Shown: positions 56,440-64,000 of the stretch, in pieces
Numbering within the stretch: position 1 is the first letter of the stretch
How the letters are laid out: each line of letters starts with the position of its first letter
Program-made: the position numbers and the translations under genes
Notes under the pieces: generated by a model
The model's database searches: none
What the model saw: the letters and a program-made list of their open reading frames with translations, nothing else
Told to the model about the DNA's origin: nothing
Source: Rhodocyclaceae bacterium
Lineage (GTDB): Bacteria; Pseudomonadota; Gammaproteobacteria; Burkholderiales; Rhodocyclaceae
NCBI GenBank assembly: GCA_019455325.1
Contig: JACFMQ010000004.1
Coordinates: 383,247 to 447,246, forward strand
Direction of reading: 5' to 3'
DNA length: 64,000 nt

Positions 56440-58509
56440 ATGCGCTCGAACGCGCCCACCACCCCTCTCGCCCTGGCCCTCGGCATCGGCGCGCTGCTGC
56501 TCCTCGCCGGCGCCCTGGTGCTCGACCTGCTCGACGGCCGGCGCGCCGAGTTCGCGCACGCCACCCGGCAGATCGAGCAGCACGACCGCATGCTCGCCGA
56601 GCACGTGGCGCGTTCCTTCGACAGCATCGAGATCCTCCTCGACGAGATGCGGCTGGCGCTGCAGGAGAGCGGCCGCTGGCCGCAGTGGAGCCCGGCCGCC
56701 GGCCACCAGTACCTGAAGGCGCGGCTGAGCCGGTCGCTGCCGCAGATCCGCCACCTGATCATCTTCGACGCGGCCGGCGAGCAGCGCCACGCCAGCTTCG
56801 CGCCGACGGCGGCGCCGATCAACGTCAGGGACCGCCCCTACTTCCGCCAGCTCCGCGAAGGCGCCGAGCGCGCCCGCCACGGCCCGCACATCGACCGCAG
56901 CTCGCACCGCCCGACCTACGCCGTCGCCCGCCGCCTGGCGCAGGACGACGGGCGCTTCGCCGGCGCGCTGATGGCCGCCGTCGAGCCGGCATACTTCGAG
57001 CAGTTCTGTCACGGCACGCGGCCCTACGAAGCCTTCGAGGCGGCGATCGTCAACGCCGAGGGGCGCATCGTCGCCTTCTGCCGCTCGCTGGCGCGCGCCG
57101 CCGACAGGCCGCCGGTCGCCGCCGGCGAGGATTTCCGCGGCGTGCTCGCGCTCGGCGAGTTCGCCGGCGCCGGCCTGCCGATGAACCGCGCGGTGCTCGA
57201 AGGCGAGCGCTACCTGCTGGCGAGCGAGCCGGTGCCGGGCTACCCGGACCTGCGCGTGGTCAGCGCGACGCCGCGCGACATCCTGCTGCACGGCTGGCGC
57301 CAGCACGCGCAGCGCATCCTCCTCCTGACCCTGCTCGCGCTGACCGCGCTCGGCGCCGCCGGCCTGCTCATCCGCCGCCAGTTGCGGCAGTTGTCGACGC
57401 TGACCGGAGAACTGGAGCAAAGCCGCGAAACGCTGGCCGAGCGGATCGGCAGCGCCACCCGCGAACTGCAGATGCAGCGCAGCGAGACCGAGCGGCTGGC
57501 GGCGGCAAAGGCGCGCTTCTTCGCCGCCGCCAGCCATGACCTGCGCCAGCCGCTGCACGCGCTGCAGCTCTTCCTCGGCGATCTGGCGCGGCTGGCCGAC
57601 ACGCCGGAGCAGAAGGCGCTGGTGCAGCGCATCGAAACCGCCTGCCGGTCGATGACCGGCCAGTTGCGCAGCCTGCTCGACATCTCGCGGCTGGACATGG
57701 CGAACATCGTCCCCGAGCGCGTACCGGTCGACCTGCCCGCGCTCTTCGCCCAACTGGCCGCGACCTACGCGCCGGTCGCCGAGGCGGCCGGCGTCCGCCT
57801 GCGCTTCCGGGCGCCGCCGGCGACGCTGGAAACCGACCCGGCGCTGCTCGCCCGGCTGCTCGGCAACCTGATCGACAACGCCGTCAAGTTCGCGCCGCAG
57901 GGCACCGTCCTCGTCGCTGCGCGGCGCGGCGCCAACGCCCTGCGCATCGAGGTGCGCGACAACGGCAAGGGCATCCCGGCCGACCACCAGCAGGCCATCT
58001 ACGACGAGTTCTACCAGGTCGGCAACAGCGCGCGCGACCCCGGCGCCGGCCTCGGCCTCGGTCTCTCCATCGCCCACCGCATCGCCCGCCTGCTCGGCGC
58101 CGACCTCGGCCTGCGCTCGGCGCCCGGCGCCGGCAGCACCTTCACGCTCACCCTGCCGTACCGCAGCGGCCCGCGCCAGGAGGCGCCGCCGGCCAGCGTC
58201 GCGCCGCGCCTGGTGCTGATCGGCGAGCCGGGCGACTTCGCCGAGCGGGCGCGGCGCTGGGGCTACACGGTCGAAGCCGCCGCCGACGCGGCCGACGCCC
58301 GGCGCGCGCTCGGCGCCGGCCCGGGCATCCCGGTCGTGCTCTGCGGCGACAGTTGCCTGCTGCCCGAGGACATCCGGGCACTGCTGCGCGAGCACCGCGG
58401 CGTGATCATCTCGCCGGCGGCCTGCGACGTGCCCGACCTCGGGGCGTATCATCTGCGTGAACCGATCAAGCCGGCCCGGCTGCGCGCGCTGCTGCGCAGC
58501 CTGCACTGA
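56440..58509 (+). CDS. Sensor histidine kinase with periplasmic Cache-like domain and degenerate receiver
   Basis: 689 aa from ATG 56440 (GTG 56413 possible). TM1 about 10-30, periplasmic double-PDC/Cache-like domain about 35-290 (RDRPYFRQLREG, RSSHRPTYAVARRL), TM2 about 292-315. A short coiled coil precedes the HisKA domain with the phosphorylated His in FFAAASHDLRQPLHALQ. The HATPase_c has GNLIDNAVKFAP, EVRDNGKGIP and GAGLGLGLSIAHRI. The last about 100 residues (LVLIGEPGDFAERARRWGYT to the end) look like a receiver that has lost several key residues. A cognate regulator is not adjacent. Confidence 0.9.
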   Translation: MRSNAPTTPLALALGIGALLLLAGALVLDLLDGRRAEFAHATRQIEQHDRMLAEHVARSFDSIEILLDEMRLALQESGRWPQWSPAAGHQYLKARLSRSLPQIRHLIIFDAAGEQRHASFAPTAAPINVRDRPYFRQLREGAERARHGPHIDRSSHRPTYAVARRLAQDDGRFAGALMAAVEPAYFEQFCHGTRPYEAFEAAIVNAEGRIVAFCRSLARAADRPPVAAGEDFRGVLALGEFAGAGLPMNRAVLEGERYLLASEPVPGYPDLRVVSATPRDILLHGWRQHAQRILLLTLLALTALGAAGLLIRRQLRQLSTLTGELEQSRETLAERIGSATRELQMQRSETERLAAAKARFFAAASHDLRQPLHALQLFLGDLARLADTPEQKALVQRIETACRSMTGQLRSLLDISRLDMANIVPERVPVDLPALFAQLAATYAPVAEAAGVRLRFRAPPATLETDPALLARLLGNLIDNAVKFAPQGTVLVAARRGANALRIEVRDNGKGIPADHQQAIYDEFYQVGNSARDPGAGLGLGLSIAHRIARLLGADLGLRSAPGAGSTFTLTLPYRSGPRQEAPPASVAPRLVLIGEPGDFAERARRWGYTVEAAADAADARRALGAGPGIPVVLCGDSCLLPEDIRALLREHRGVIISPAACDVPDLGAYHLREPIKPARLRALLRSLH

Positions 58510-58525
58510 CCCCGAAAGTCGCACC

Positions 58526-59014
58526 ATGAAGAACGAACACGCTCCGGAAACGCCGGCCACGCGCTTTCTGCGCAGCCACGGCATCGCCCATTCCAACCAT
58601 CTCTACGAATACGAGGAGCACGGCGGCACGCGCGTCTCGGCGCGCGAACTGAACGTCGACGAGCACGCGGTGGTGAAGACGCTGGTCATGGAGGACGAGC
58701 AGGCGAAGCCGCTGATCGTGCTCATGCACGGCGACCGCAAGGTGTCGACCAAGGAGCTGGCGCGGCAGATCGGCTGCAAGAAGGTCGAGCCGTGCAAGCC
58801 CGAGACGGCCAACCGCCACACCGGCTTCCTCGTCGGCGGCACCAGCCCGTTCGGCACCAAAAAGCGGCTGCCGGTGTACCTGGAGAAGAGCATCCTCGAC
58901 CTGCCGCTGGTCTATATCAACGGCGGCCGCCGCGGCTATCTCGTCGGCGTGCACCCGCACGACATCCTGCGCGTGCTGCAGCCGAAGGTGGTGGAAGTCG
59001 CGCTGAAGGATTAG
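58526..59014 (+). CDS. ybaK: YbaK/ProX-type aminoacyl-tRNA deacylase
   Basis: 162 aa. Conserved Lys in EHAVVKTLVMED and GGTSPFGTKKRLPVYLEKSI are typical of YbaK, which deacylates Cys-tRNA(Pro). VYINGGRRGYLVGVHPHDIL ends the domain. The TAG stop is the first triplet of the 166-bp inverted-repeat element that follows. Confidence 0.93.
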   Translation: MKNEHAPETPATRFLRSHGIAHSNHLYEYEEHGGTRVSARELNVDEHAVVKTLVMEDEQAKPLIVLMHGDRKVSTKELARQIGCKKVEPCKPETANRHTGFLVGGTSPFGTKKRLPVYLEKSILDLPLVYINGGRRGYLVGVHPHDILRVLQPKVVEVALKD

Positions 59015-59177
59015 TAGCCTGCCCCGCCGATGGCGGAACATGAAAACTCGTCTTTGCACCGCTGGCGTCGTTGCTCATCCTCGCAATAGCTATGGCTATT
59101 GCTGCGGTTCGCGCCTAGCCAGCGGCGCAAATCCTTCGCTTTCATTTTTGTTCCGCCATCGGCGGGGCAGGCTACTA
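59012..59177. repeat. 166-bp palindromic element with 29-bp perfect terminal inverted repeats
   Basis: The left arm 59012-59040 and the right arm 59149-59177 are perfect inverted copies starting TAGTAGCCTGCCCCGCC. The interior is also partly self-complementary around GCAATAGC-TATG-GCTATTGC and CCGCTGGC. It has no coding capacity. It separates the convergent genes ybaK and folB, and its outermost TAG triplets are the stop codons of both. It may act as a bidirectional terminator, or be a MITE/REP-like mobile repeat present elsewhere in the genome. Confidence 0.85.
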
Positions 59178-59531
59178 GGCGAGCGCGCCGCGCTCGATGA
59201 CGACGCCGACGCGGCGCACGCCGCGCATCATGCCGAGCTTGGCCACCGAGACCTGCACCCACTGCGCGCCGAAATCCTCGAGCAGCAGCGTGGCCACGTA
59301 TTCGGCGAGCTTTTCCAGCAGGTTGAAGTGGCGCGCGCCGAGCTCGGCGCGCAGGCGCTCGGCGACCACCGCGTAGTCGATGGTGTCGCCGATGTCGTCG
59401 GAGGCGCCGGCGGACGCGGTCGAGGTGCCGATGCGCAGGCCGATCTCGATGGTCTGCGGCATGGCCCGCTCGCGCGGGTAGATCCCGATCAGGGTGGCGA
59501 CGCGGAGGTCGTCGATGAAAATGATGTCCAT
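59175..59531 (-). CDS. folB: Dihydroneopterin aldolase
   Basis: 118 aa, normal length. LIGIYPRERAMPQTIEI supplies the conserved Glu, DTIDYAVV the Tyr, and HFNLLEKLAEYVA the catalytic Lys. Makes 6-hydroxymethyl-dihydropterin in folate synthesis. The last codons (GALA then TAG) run into the terminal inverted repeat. Divergent from plsY with a 54-bp gap. Confidence 0.95.
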   Translation of the reverse strand: MDIIFIDDLRVATLIGIYPRERAMPQTIEIGLRIGTSTASAGASDDIGDTIDYAVVAERLRAELGARHFNLLEKLAEYVATLLLEDFGAQWVQVSVAKLGMMRGVRRVGVVIERGALA

Positions 59532-59585
59532 GGCGCGGTGTAGAATTCGGCGTCGAATTGTACCGTACCGATCGCCACCGACCCC

Positions 59586-60197
59586 ATGGACCCTCTCCCG
59601 CTCGCCATCGCCGCCATCGCCGGCGCCTACCTGCTCGGCTCGCTGCCGTTCGCCGTCATCGTCAGCCGCGGCTTCGGCCTCGCCGACCCGCGCAGCTACG
59701 GCTCGGGCAACCCCGGCGCGACCAACGTGCTGCGCAGCGGCAACAAGGCGGCGGCGATACTGACGCTCTTCGGCGACGCTGCCAAGGGCTGGCTCGCCGT
59801 CTTCCTCGCCCAGCGCTACGGCCTGCCCGGCGCCGTCGTCGCGCTGGTGGCGCTGGCCGTCTTCTTCGGCCACCTCTTCCCGATCTTCCTGAAGTTCAAG
59901 GGCGGCAAGGGCGTTGCCACCGCCGCCGGCGTGCTGCTCGCGCTCGACTGGGTGCTCGGCCTCGCCGTGCTCGGCCTGTGGCTGCTGACCGCCGTCGTCT
60001 CGCGCTATTCCTCGCTCGGCGCGCTGGTCGCGGCGGCGGCGGCGCCGATGATCGCCGGCATGCTGTGGGGCGCGACCGGCCAGACGCTGGCCGTCGGCGT
60101 CATGGCGGCGGCGCTGATCGCCAAGCACTGGGCGAACCTGCAGCGCCTGCTGACGGGCAGCGAGCCGAAGATCGGCGCCAAGAAGAAGAAAGCCTAG
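59586..60197 (+). CDS. plsY: Acyl-phosphate glycerol-3-phosphate acyltransferase
   Basis: 203 aa with five hydrophobic segments. PlsY motifs are [40 protein letters not shown] and the late [17 protein letters not shown]. It makes lysophosphatidic acid at the inner membrane. The plsY/folB pairing is common in this group. Confidence 0.97.
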   Translation: MDPLPLAIAAIAGAYLLGSLPFAVIVSRGFGLADPRSYGSGNPGATNVLRSGNKAAAILTLFGDAAKGWLAVFLAQRYGLPGAVVALVALAVFFGHLFPIFLKFKGGKGVATAAGVLLALDWVLGLAVLGLWLLTAVVSRYSSLGALVAAAAAPMIAGMLWGATGQTLAVGVMAAALIAKHWANLQRLLTGSEPKIGAKKKKA

Positions 60198-60233
60198 CCG
60201 GACGCGGGGCCGGAACCCCGGACCGGCCGCAGA

Positions 60234-61520
60234 TCAGAGCAGTTGCTCTTCGATGTTGGCGAACAGCTTGTCGTAGATCTCGATGAGCGCCTCGCGGTCG
60301 GCGCTGCCCTTGATCCAGGTGCGGCCGCTGGCCAGCGCCAGCGCCTGGCGCTCCATCTGGCTCATCTTTCTGTCGGCCACCTCGTTGCCATGGACGATCT
60401 CGGTGACGTCGCGGCGCGCCCGCTGCGCCAGCGAAACGAGCTGCATCGAGGACTGCATCGAGGCGACGCCCTGGCCGATGGTCACGGCCAGATTGCCGAC
60501 CACCACCGCCGAGTCCGCGGAACCGCCGAGCTGCTGGCAGAAGTCGTCGGCCATGGCGCGCGAATCGTCCATCGAGCGGCTGATCGCCTCCATCTGGCCG
60601 AGCACGCCGCTCATCGCCTCGGACATCGCGGCGATGGCCGAGGCGATTTCCTCGGCCGCCTTCTGCGACTGGTCGGCGAGCTTCCTCACCTCGTCGGCGA
60701 CGACGGCGAAGCCGCGGCCGGCCTCGCCGGCGCGCGCCGCCTCGATGGCAGCGTTCAAGGCCAGCAGATTGGTCTGCTTGGCGATGACGTCGATGTGCCC
60801 GGTGAGCTGCCGGATGGTGCCGGCCTTGACGTTGAGGTCGGCCAGCGCGTGGCTGCCGGTCTCGGTCGCCGACAGGGCCTGGCCGAGGGCGCCGGACATG
60901 CGGTCGGCGGCGCCGGACATGGCCTTGGCGGAGTCGGCATAGCCGACGGCGAGTCCCTGCGAACGGCTCGAATGGTCGGCGACCTCGGTGAGCGCGCTGC
61001 TCACGTGGTCGATGGCCAGCGACAAGCCGCGCTCCGAGCGCAGGAAGATGTGCGACAGCAGCGTCTCGCGCGCCACCGACACCTGCGCGGCGTTGAGCTG
61101 GTCGAGCATGACCTGCATGCGCGTCAGCACGTCCTTGAAGGTGCCGTGCAGGCCCGTGGTCTGCAGGCGGCGCCAGCTACGGCCCTCGGACGACGCCTGC
61201 ATGCCGCCGAGAATCTCGCGGAAGGCGGTCTCGGTCTGGTCGAGCACCGAGTTGAGCTTGATGCGGATCGAATCGAGGGTCGGGTCCTGGATGGCGTGCG
61301 GCTGGCGTCCGACCAGCGCGCCGTCGCTGCTTTCGGTCAGCAGTTCGTCGAGATCGGAGAGCAGCCTGCTCCGGCCGTTGCCGCCGCCGAGCAGCAGCGG
61401 CAGCGCGAGCAGCAGCGGCACGGCCGGCGCCCACGGCTCCCAGAAGCCCAGGGGCATCGCCAGGACGACGAGGATCAGGCCGAGATGGCGGCGCTCAAAG
61501 CGAAAAGATGAGTTCTTCAT
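60234..61520 (-). CDS. Methyl-accepting chemotaxis protein (signalling module of an Aer-like pair)
   Basis: 428 aa. Two adjacent TM segments (about 13-45) with no periplasmic domain, then a HAMP-free linker and a signalling domain. The hairpin tip is [20 protein letters not shown] with [20 protein letters not shown]. It overlaps the 3' end of a PAS protein gene by 26 bp. Together they look like a split Aer, with the PAS sensor on a separate chain. Confidence 0.92.
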   Translation of the reverse strand: MKNSSFRFERRHLGLILVVLAMPLGFWEPWAPAVPLLLALPLLLGGGNGRSRLLSDLDELLTESSDGALVGRQPHAIQDPTLDSIRIKLNSVLDQTETAFREILGGMQASSEGRSWRRLQTTGLHGTFKDVLTRMQVMLDQLNAAQVSVARETLLSHIFLRSERGLSLAIDHVSSALTEVADHSSRSQGLAVGYADSAKAMSGAADRMSGALGQALSATETGSHALADLNVKAGTIRQLTGHIDVIAKQTNLLALNAAIEAARAGEAGRGFAVVADEVRKLADQSQKAAEEIASAIAAMSEAMSGVLGQMEAISRSMDDSRAMADDFCQQLGGSADSAVVVGNLAVTIGQGVASMQSSMQLVSLAQRARRDVTEIVHGNEVADRKMSQMERQALALASGRTWIKGSADREALIEIYDKLFANIEEQLL

Positions 61521-62016
61521 AGCTCATGCCTGTCTTGGTCAACAGATCGACGAGTACCTGCGTGCCCGCCGCGATGGCGCCCTTCGCACCGGCCGCCTTC
61601 TCGGCCTGGAGCATCTGCTGGTACACCGGCGCCACGGCCTCGACGGCCTTGCGCTTCGGACAGCGGCGCACCGAGGTGTAGCCGACGATGGCGCCGCTCT
61701 GGTCGAAATCCGGCGTGACGTGGGTGAACACCCAGTAGAAGCCGCCGTCCTTCGACATGTTCTTGACGTAGGCGAACACTTCCCGGCCGGACTGGATGGT
61801 GTCCCAGACCAGTTGGAAGGCGGCGCGCGGCATGTCCGGGTGGCGGATGATGTTGTGCTGCGAGCCGAGCAGCTCCGCCTCCGAATAGCCGGAGAACTCG
61901 ATGAAGATCGGATTGCAGTAGGTGATGATCCCCTTGGGATCGGTCTTCGAAACGATGAAATCGTCTTCGCGCATCACGCGCTCGTGCTGCGTCGGAACGA
62001 TGCTCTTGTTTTTCAT
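61495..62016 (-). CDS. PAS-domain redox/energy sensor (Aer N-terminal-like)
   Basis: 173 aa from ATG 62016. Residues about 15-130 are a PAS fold of the Aer type ([60 protein letters not shown]). In Aer this region binds FAD. No TM or signalling domain is present. The overlapping downstream gene supplies them, so the pair likely mediates energy taxis. Confidence 0.9.
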   Translation of the reverse strand: MKNKSIVPTQHERVMREDDFIVSKTDPKGIITYCNPIFIEFSGYSEAELLGSQHNIIRHPDMPRAAFQLVWDTIQSGREVFAYVKNMSKDGGFYWVFTHVTPDFDQSGAIVGYTSVRRCPKRKAVEAVAPVYQQMLQAEKAAGAKGAIAAGTQVLVDLLTKTGMSYEELIFSL

Positions 62017-62141
62017 TGTGCTGTTCCTCCCATTGCGTCGCCGCACCGGAAGCGCACACGGCCCTTCCCGACGGCGACGCGGCAGCATAGGCCGCCGCCG
62101 GGATTCTGTCGATACGACAGATCACAAAAAAGAGAAAAAAT

Positions 62142-63158
62142 CTAGGTCGGGACGTCCGCCAGCGGCCAGCGCGGCCGCACCGCGAAGGCGCCGGCCGCCT
62201 TCGGCGCGGTGCCGGCAGCCAGACGCAGCGCGCCGGCGAGCGCGATCATGGCGCCGTTGTCGGTGCAGAATTCCAGCTCCGGATAGAAGACCTCGACGCC
62301 GCGCCGCGCCGCCTTGGCGTCGAGCCGGCGGCGCAGCTCGCGGTTGGCGCCGACGCCGCCGGCGACGACCAGTTGCGTCAGTCCGGTCTGTTTCACCGCC
62401 AGCAGCGACTTCTTCACCAGCACCTCGACGATCGCGTCCTGGAAGCCGCGCGCGACGTCGGCCTTCTCCGCCTCGGTCAGCGAGCGCTCGCGCACCTGCG
62501 TCAGCACCGCCGTCTTCAGCCCGGAGAAGCTGAACATCAGGTCACCGGAATTCAGCATCGGCCGCGGCAGCTTGACCGCCTCCGGCGTGCCGCGCTCGGC
62601 CAGCGCCGCCAGCGCCGGCCCGCCGGGGTAGCCGAGGCCGAGCAGCTTGGCGGTCTTGTCGAAGGCTTCGCCGGCAGCGTCGTCGAGCGTCTCGCCGAGC
62701 AGTTCGTACTCGCCGACGCCGGCCACGCGCATCAACTGCGTGTGGCCGCCGGAAACGAGCAGTGCGACGAAGGGAAAGCGCGGCGGCCGCGACGAGAGCA
62801 GCGGCGACAGCAGGTGGCCTTCGAGGTGGTGCACCGGCACCGTCGGAACGCCGAGCGAGGTCGCCAGCGCCTCGGCGAAGGCGGCGCCGACGAGCAGCGC
62901 GCCGGCCAGCCCCGGCCCCTGCGTGTAGGCGACCGCGCCGACCTCGCCGAGCGAGCGCCCGCTGTCGGCAAGCGCCTTGCGCAGCAGCGGGATCGTCCGC
63001 CGGATGTGATCACGCGAGGCGAGTTCGGGAACGACCCCGCCGTAGTCGCGGTGCATCGCCACCTGCGAATGCAGCGCGTGCGCGAGGAGGCCGCGCTCGT
63101 GGTCGTAGAGCGCGACGCCGGTTTCGTCGCAGGAGGATTCGATGCCGAGAACGAGCAT
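62142..63158 (-). CDS. tsaD: tRNA N6-adenosine threonylcarbamoyltransferase
   Basis: 338 aa. [16 protein letters not shown] at the N-terminus, [17 protein letters not shown], the metal-binding [21 protein letters not shown] and the C-terminal [11 protein letters not shown]. It transfers the threonylcarbamoyl group to A37 of ANN-decoding tRNAs. Divergent from rpsU, a classic arrangement. Confidence 0.97.
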   Translation of the reverse strand: MLVLGIESSCDETGVALYDHERGLLAHALHSQVAMHRDYGGVVPELASRDHIRRTIPLLRKALADSGRSLGEVGAVAYTQGPGLAGALLVGAAFAEALATSLGVPTVPVHHLEGHLLSPLLSSRPPRFPFVALLVSGGHTQLMRVAGVGEYELLGETLDDAAGEAFDKTAKLLGLGYPGGPALAALAERGTPEAVKLPRPMLNSGDLMFSFSGLKTAVLTQVRERSLTEAEKADVARGFQDAIVEVLVKKSLLAVKQTGLTQLVVAGGVGANRELRRRLDAKAARRGVEVFYPELEFCTDNGAMIALAGALRLAAGTAPKAAGAFAVRPRWPLADVPT

Positions 63159-63216
63159 GGGCCGGCATTCTACCCGAGCGGACGCGGGCGCGCCGACGGC
63201 GGGCGTGCCGGTGGAC

Positions 63217-63245
63217 TTGGAAAAGTCCGGCGCTCCGTCTATAAT
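63217..63245 (+). promoter_or_regulatory. Sigma-70 promoter of rpsU
   Basis: TTGGAA (63217-63222), a 17-bp spacer and TATAAT (63240-63245), 45 bp before the rpsU start. Both hexamers are near consensus. Confidence 0.8.
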
Positions 63246-63290
63246 CGCCGACTTCCCTTTTTCCAACCCGACCCGATTGGACTGATTTCA

Positions 63291-63503
63291 ATGCCGAGCA
63301 TCCGCGTCAAGGAAAACGAGCCGTTCGAAGTTGCCATCCGCCGCTTCAAGCGCACCGTCGAAAAAACCGGTCTGCTGACCGAACTGCGCGCCCGCGAGTT
63401 CTACGAGAAGCCCACCGCCGAGCGCAAGCGCAAGCTGGCCGCCGCGGTCAAGCGTCACCACAAGCGCATCCGCAGCCAGACCCTGCCGCCGAAGCTGTAC
63501 TGA
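63291..63503 (+). CDS. rpsU: 30S ribosomal protein bS21
   Basis: 70 aa, the usual length. [20 protein letters not shown] and [19 protein letters not shown] are the conserved core. Highly basic C-terminus ([17 protein letters not shown]). Part of the tsaD/rpsU/yqeY neighbourhood. Confidence 0.98.
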   Translation: MPSIRVKENEPFEVAIRRFKRTVEKTGLLTELRAREFYEKPTAERKRKLAAAVKRHHKRIRSQTLPPKLY

Positions 63504-63596
63504 GCGGCCCTGGCCGCAGCGGCAACACTGTTTCATCGCGCGCCAGTCCCAATCCTGGCGCCACGCAGCAGTTTTCCGACTCAGCGAAATGCCCGA

Positions 63597-63624
63597 GCCG
63601 TCCATCCGCAGGTGGACGGCTTTT
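63597..63624 (+). terminator. Terminator after rpsU
   Basis: GCCGTCCA and TGGACGGC form a perfect 8-bp stem with an 8-base loop, followed by TTTT. It separates rpsU from yqeY, allowing partial read-through. Confidence 0.75.
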
Positions 63625-63648
63625 GACGTTTGTGGGGGGATCACCGGA

Positions 63649-64000
63649 ATGACGCTCAAGGAACGCATCAGCGAAGACATGAAGGCCGCCATGCGCGCCA
63701 GGGAAACGGCGCGCCTCGGCGCCATCCGCCTGCTGCTCGCGGCGATCAAGCAGAAGGAGGTCGACGAGCGCGTCGAGCTCGACGACGCCGGCGTGCTCGC
63801 CGTGATCGAGAAGCTGCTCAAGCAGCGCCGGGACAGCATCGTCCAGTACGAGGCGGCGAAGCGCGAGGATCTCGCCGCCGCCGAGCGCGCCGAGGCCGAA
63901 CTGCTCGCCGCCTACATGCCGGCGCAGCTCTCGGCCGCGGAGATCGCCGCCGAGGTGGCGGCGATCGTCGCCGCCACCGGCGCCGCCGGCCCGGCCGACA
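63649..64000 (+). CDS. yqeY: GatB/YqeY domain protein, partial (runs off right edge)
   Basis: First 117 codons. MTLKERISEDMKAAMRARET and RLGAIRLLLAAIKQKEVDER are typical of YqeY, and EAELLAAYMPAQLSAAEIAA begins the second helical domain. The family resembles the tRNA-binding tail of GatB; its exact function is unsettled. The remaining C-terminal about 30 residues are outside the window. Confidence 0.95.
   Translation, partial: MTLKERISEDMKAAMRARETARLGAIRLLLAAIKQKEVDERVELDDAGVLAVIEKLLKQRRDSIVQYEAAKREDLAAAERAEAELLAAYMPAQLSAAEIAAEVAAIVAATGAAGPAD

Overview
This window looks like the chromosome of a Betaproteobacterium, most likely of the order Rhodocyclales. The evidence is very high GC, the gene order leuS-lptE-holA followed by proA, the general style of the housekeeping proteins, and RTX-type surface proteins with DUF4214-like N-termini. 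No tRNA, rRNA, CRISPR array or intact transposase gene was recognised. The genus call is inference.

Layout. (1) 1-1743: the start of a DUF4214-type surface (S-layer-like) protein running off the left edge, with a perfect CRP-type palindrome about 160 bp upstream of its start, then a secreted FecR-domain protein. (2) 1992-18540: a long co-directional cell-surface polysaccharide cluster. It holds an ABC-2 exporter (Wzm/Wzt with a C-terminal sugar-binding domain), a WbdD-like methyltransferase, several GT4 glycosyltransferases, a TPR/beta-barrel protein, and the GDP-D-rhamnose pair rmd/gmd. It ends with a Crp-family regulator and a CHASE2 class III nucleotide cyclase. The gene set resembles D-rhamnan (A-band-like) O-polysaccharide loci. 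(3) 18568-24148: an RTX/S-layer-like cassette that has no credible start codon, followed by a methyltransferase, a truncated glycosyltransferase and a complete glycosyltransferase. (4) 24168-29641: an accessory island with a broken DUF1778/GNAT toxin-antitoxin pair, a Fic protein with an altered core motif, HipBA, a vestigial second fic locus, a tyrosine integrase and an XRE regulator. (5) 29681-34684: a second start-less RTX cassette preceded by the same 272-bp block as the first, then a PKMT-like methyltransferase. (6) 34752-36056: Uma2 nuclease and a VapBC-type pair. (7) 36100-64000: mostly core genes: dnaE, uvrD, leuS, lptE, holA, proA, ogt, xer recombinase, ybaK, folB, plsY, tsaD, rpsU and yqeY. 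Signalling genes are mixed in: a double receiver, a hybrid-like histidine kinase, and a PAS plus methyl-accepting pair.

How it may work together. The best candidate for an undescribed system is a surface-layer locus. An expressed S-layer-type gene on the left would be anchored by a D-rhamnose O-polysaccharide and controlled by a locally encoded cyclase/Crp pair; the regulator's recognition helix matches the TGTGA-N6-TCACA site seen upstream of the S-layer gene. Two start-less RTX cassettes carry identical-length conserved 5' blocks and could be silent donors for antigenic variation. Surface-protein modifying enzymes (methyltransferases, glycosyltransferases) sit immediately downstream of each cassette. 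The sequence shows the parts; the variation mechanism is inference.
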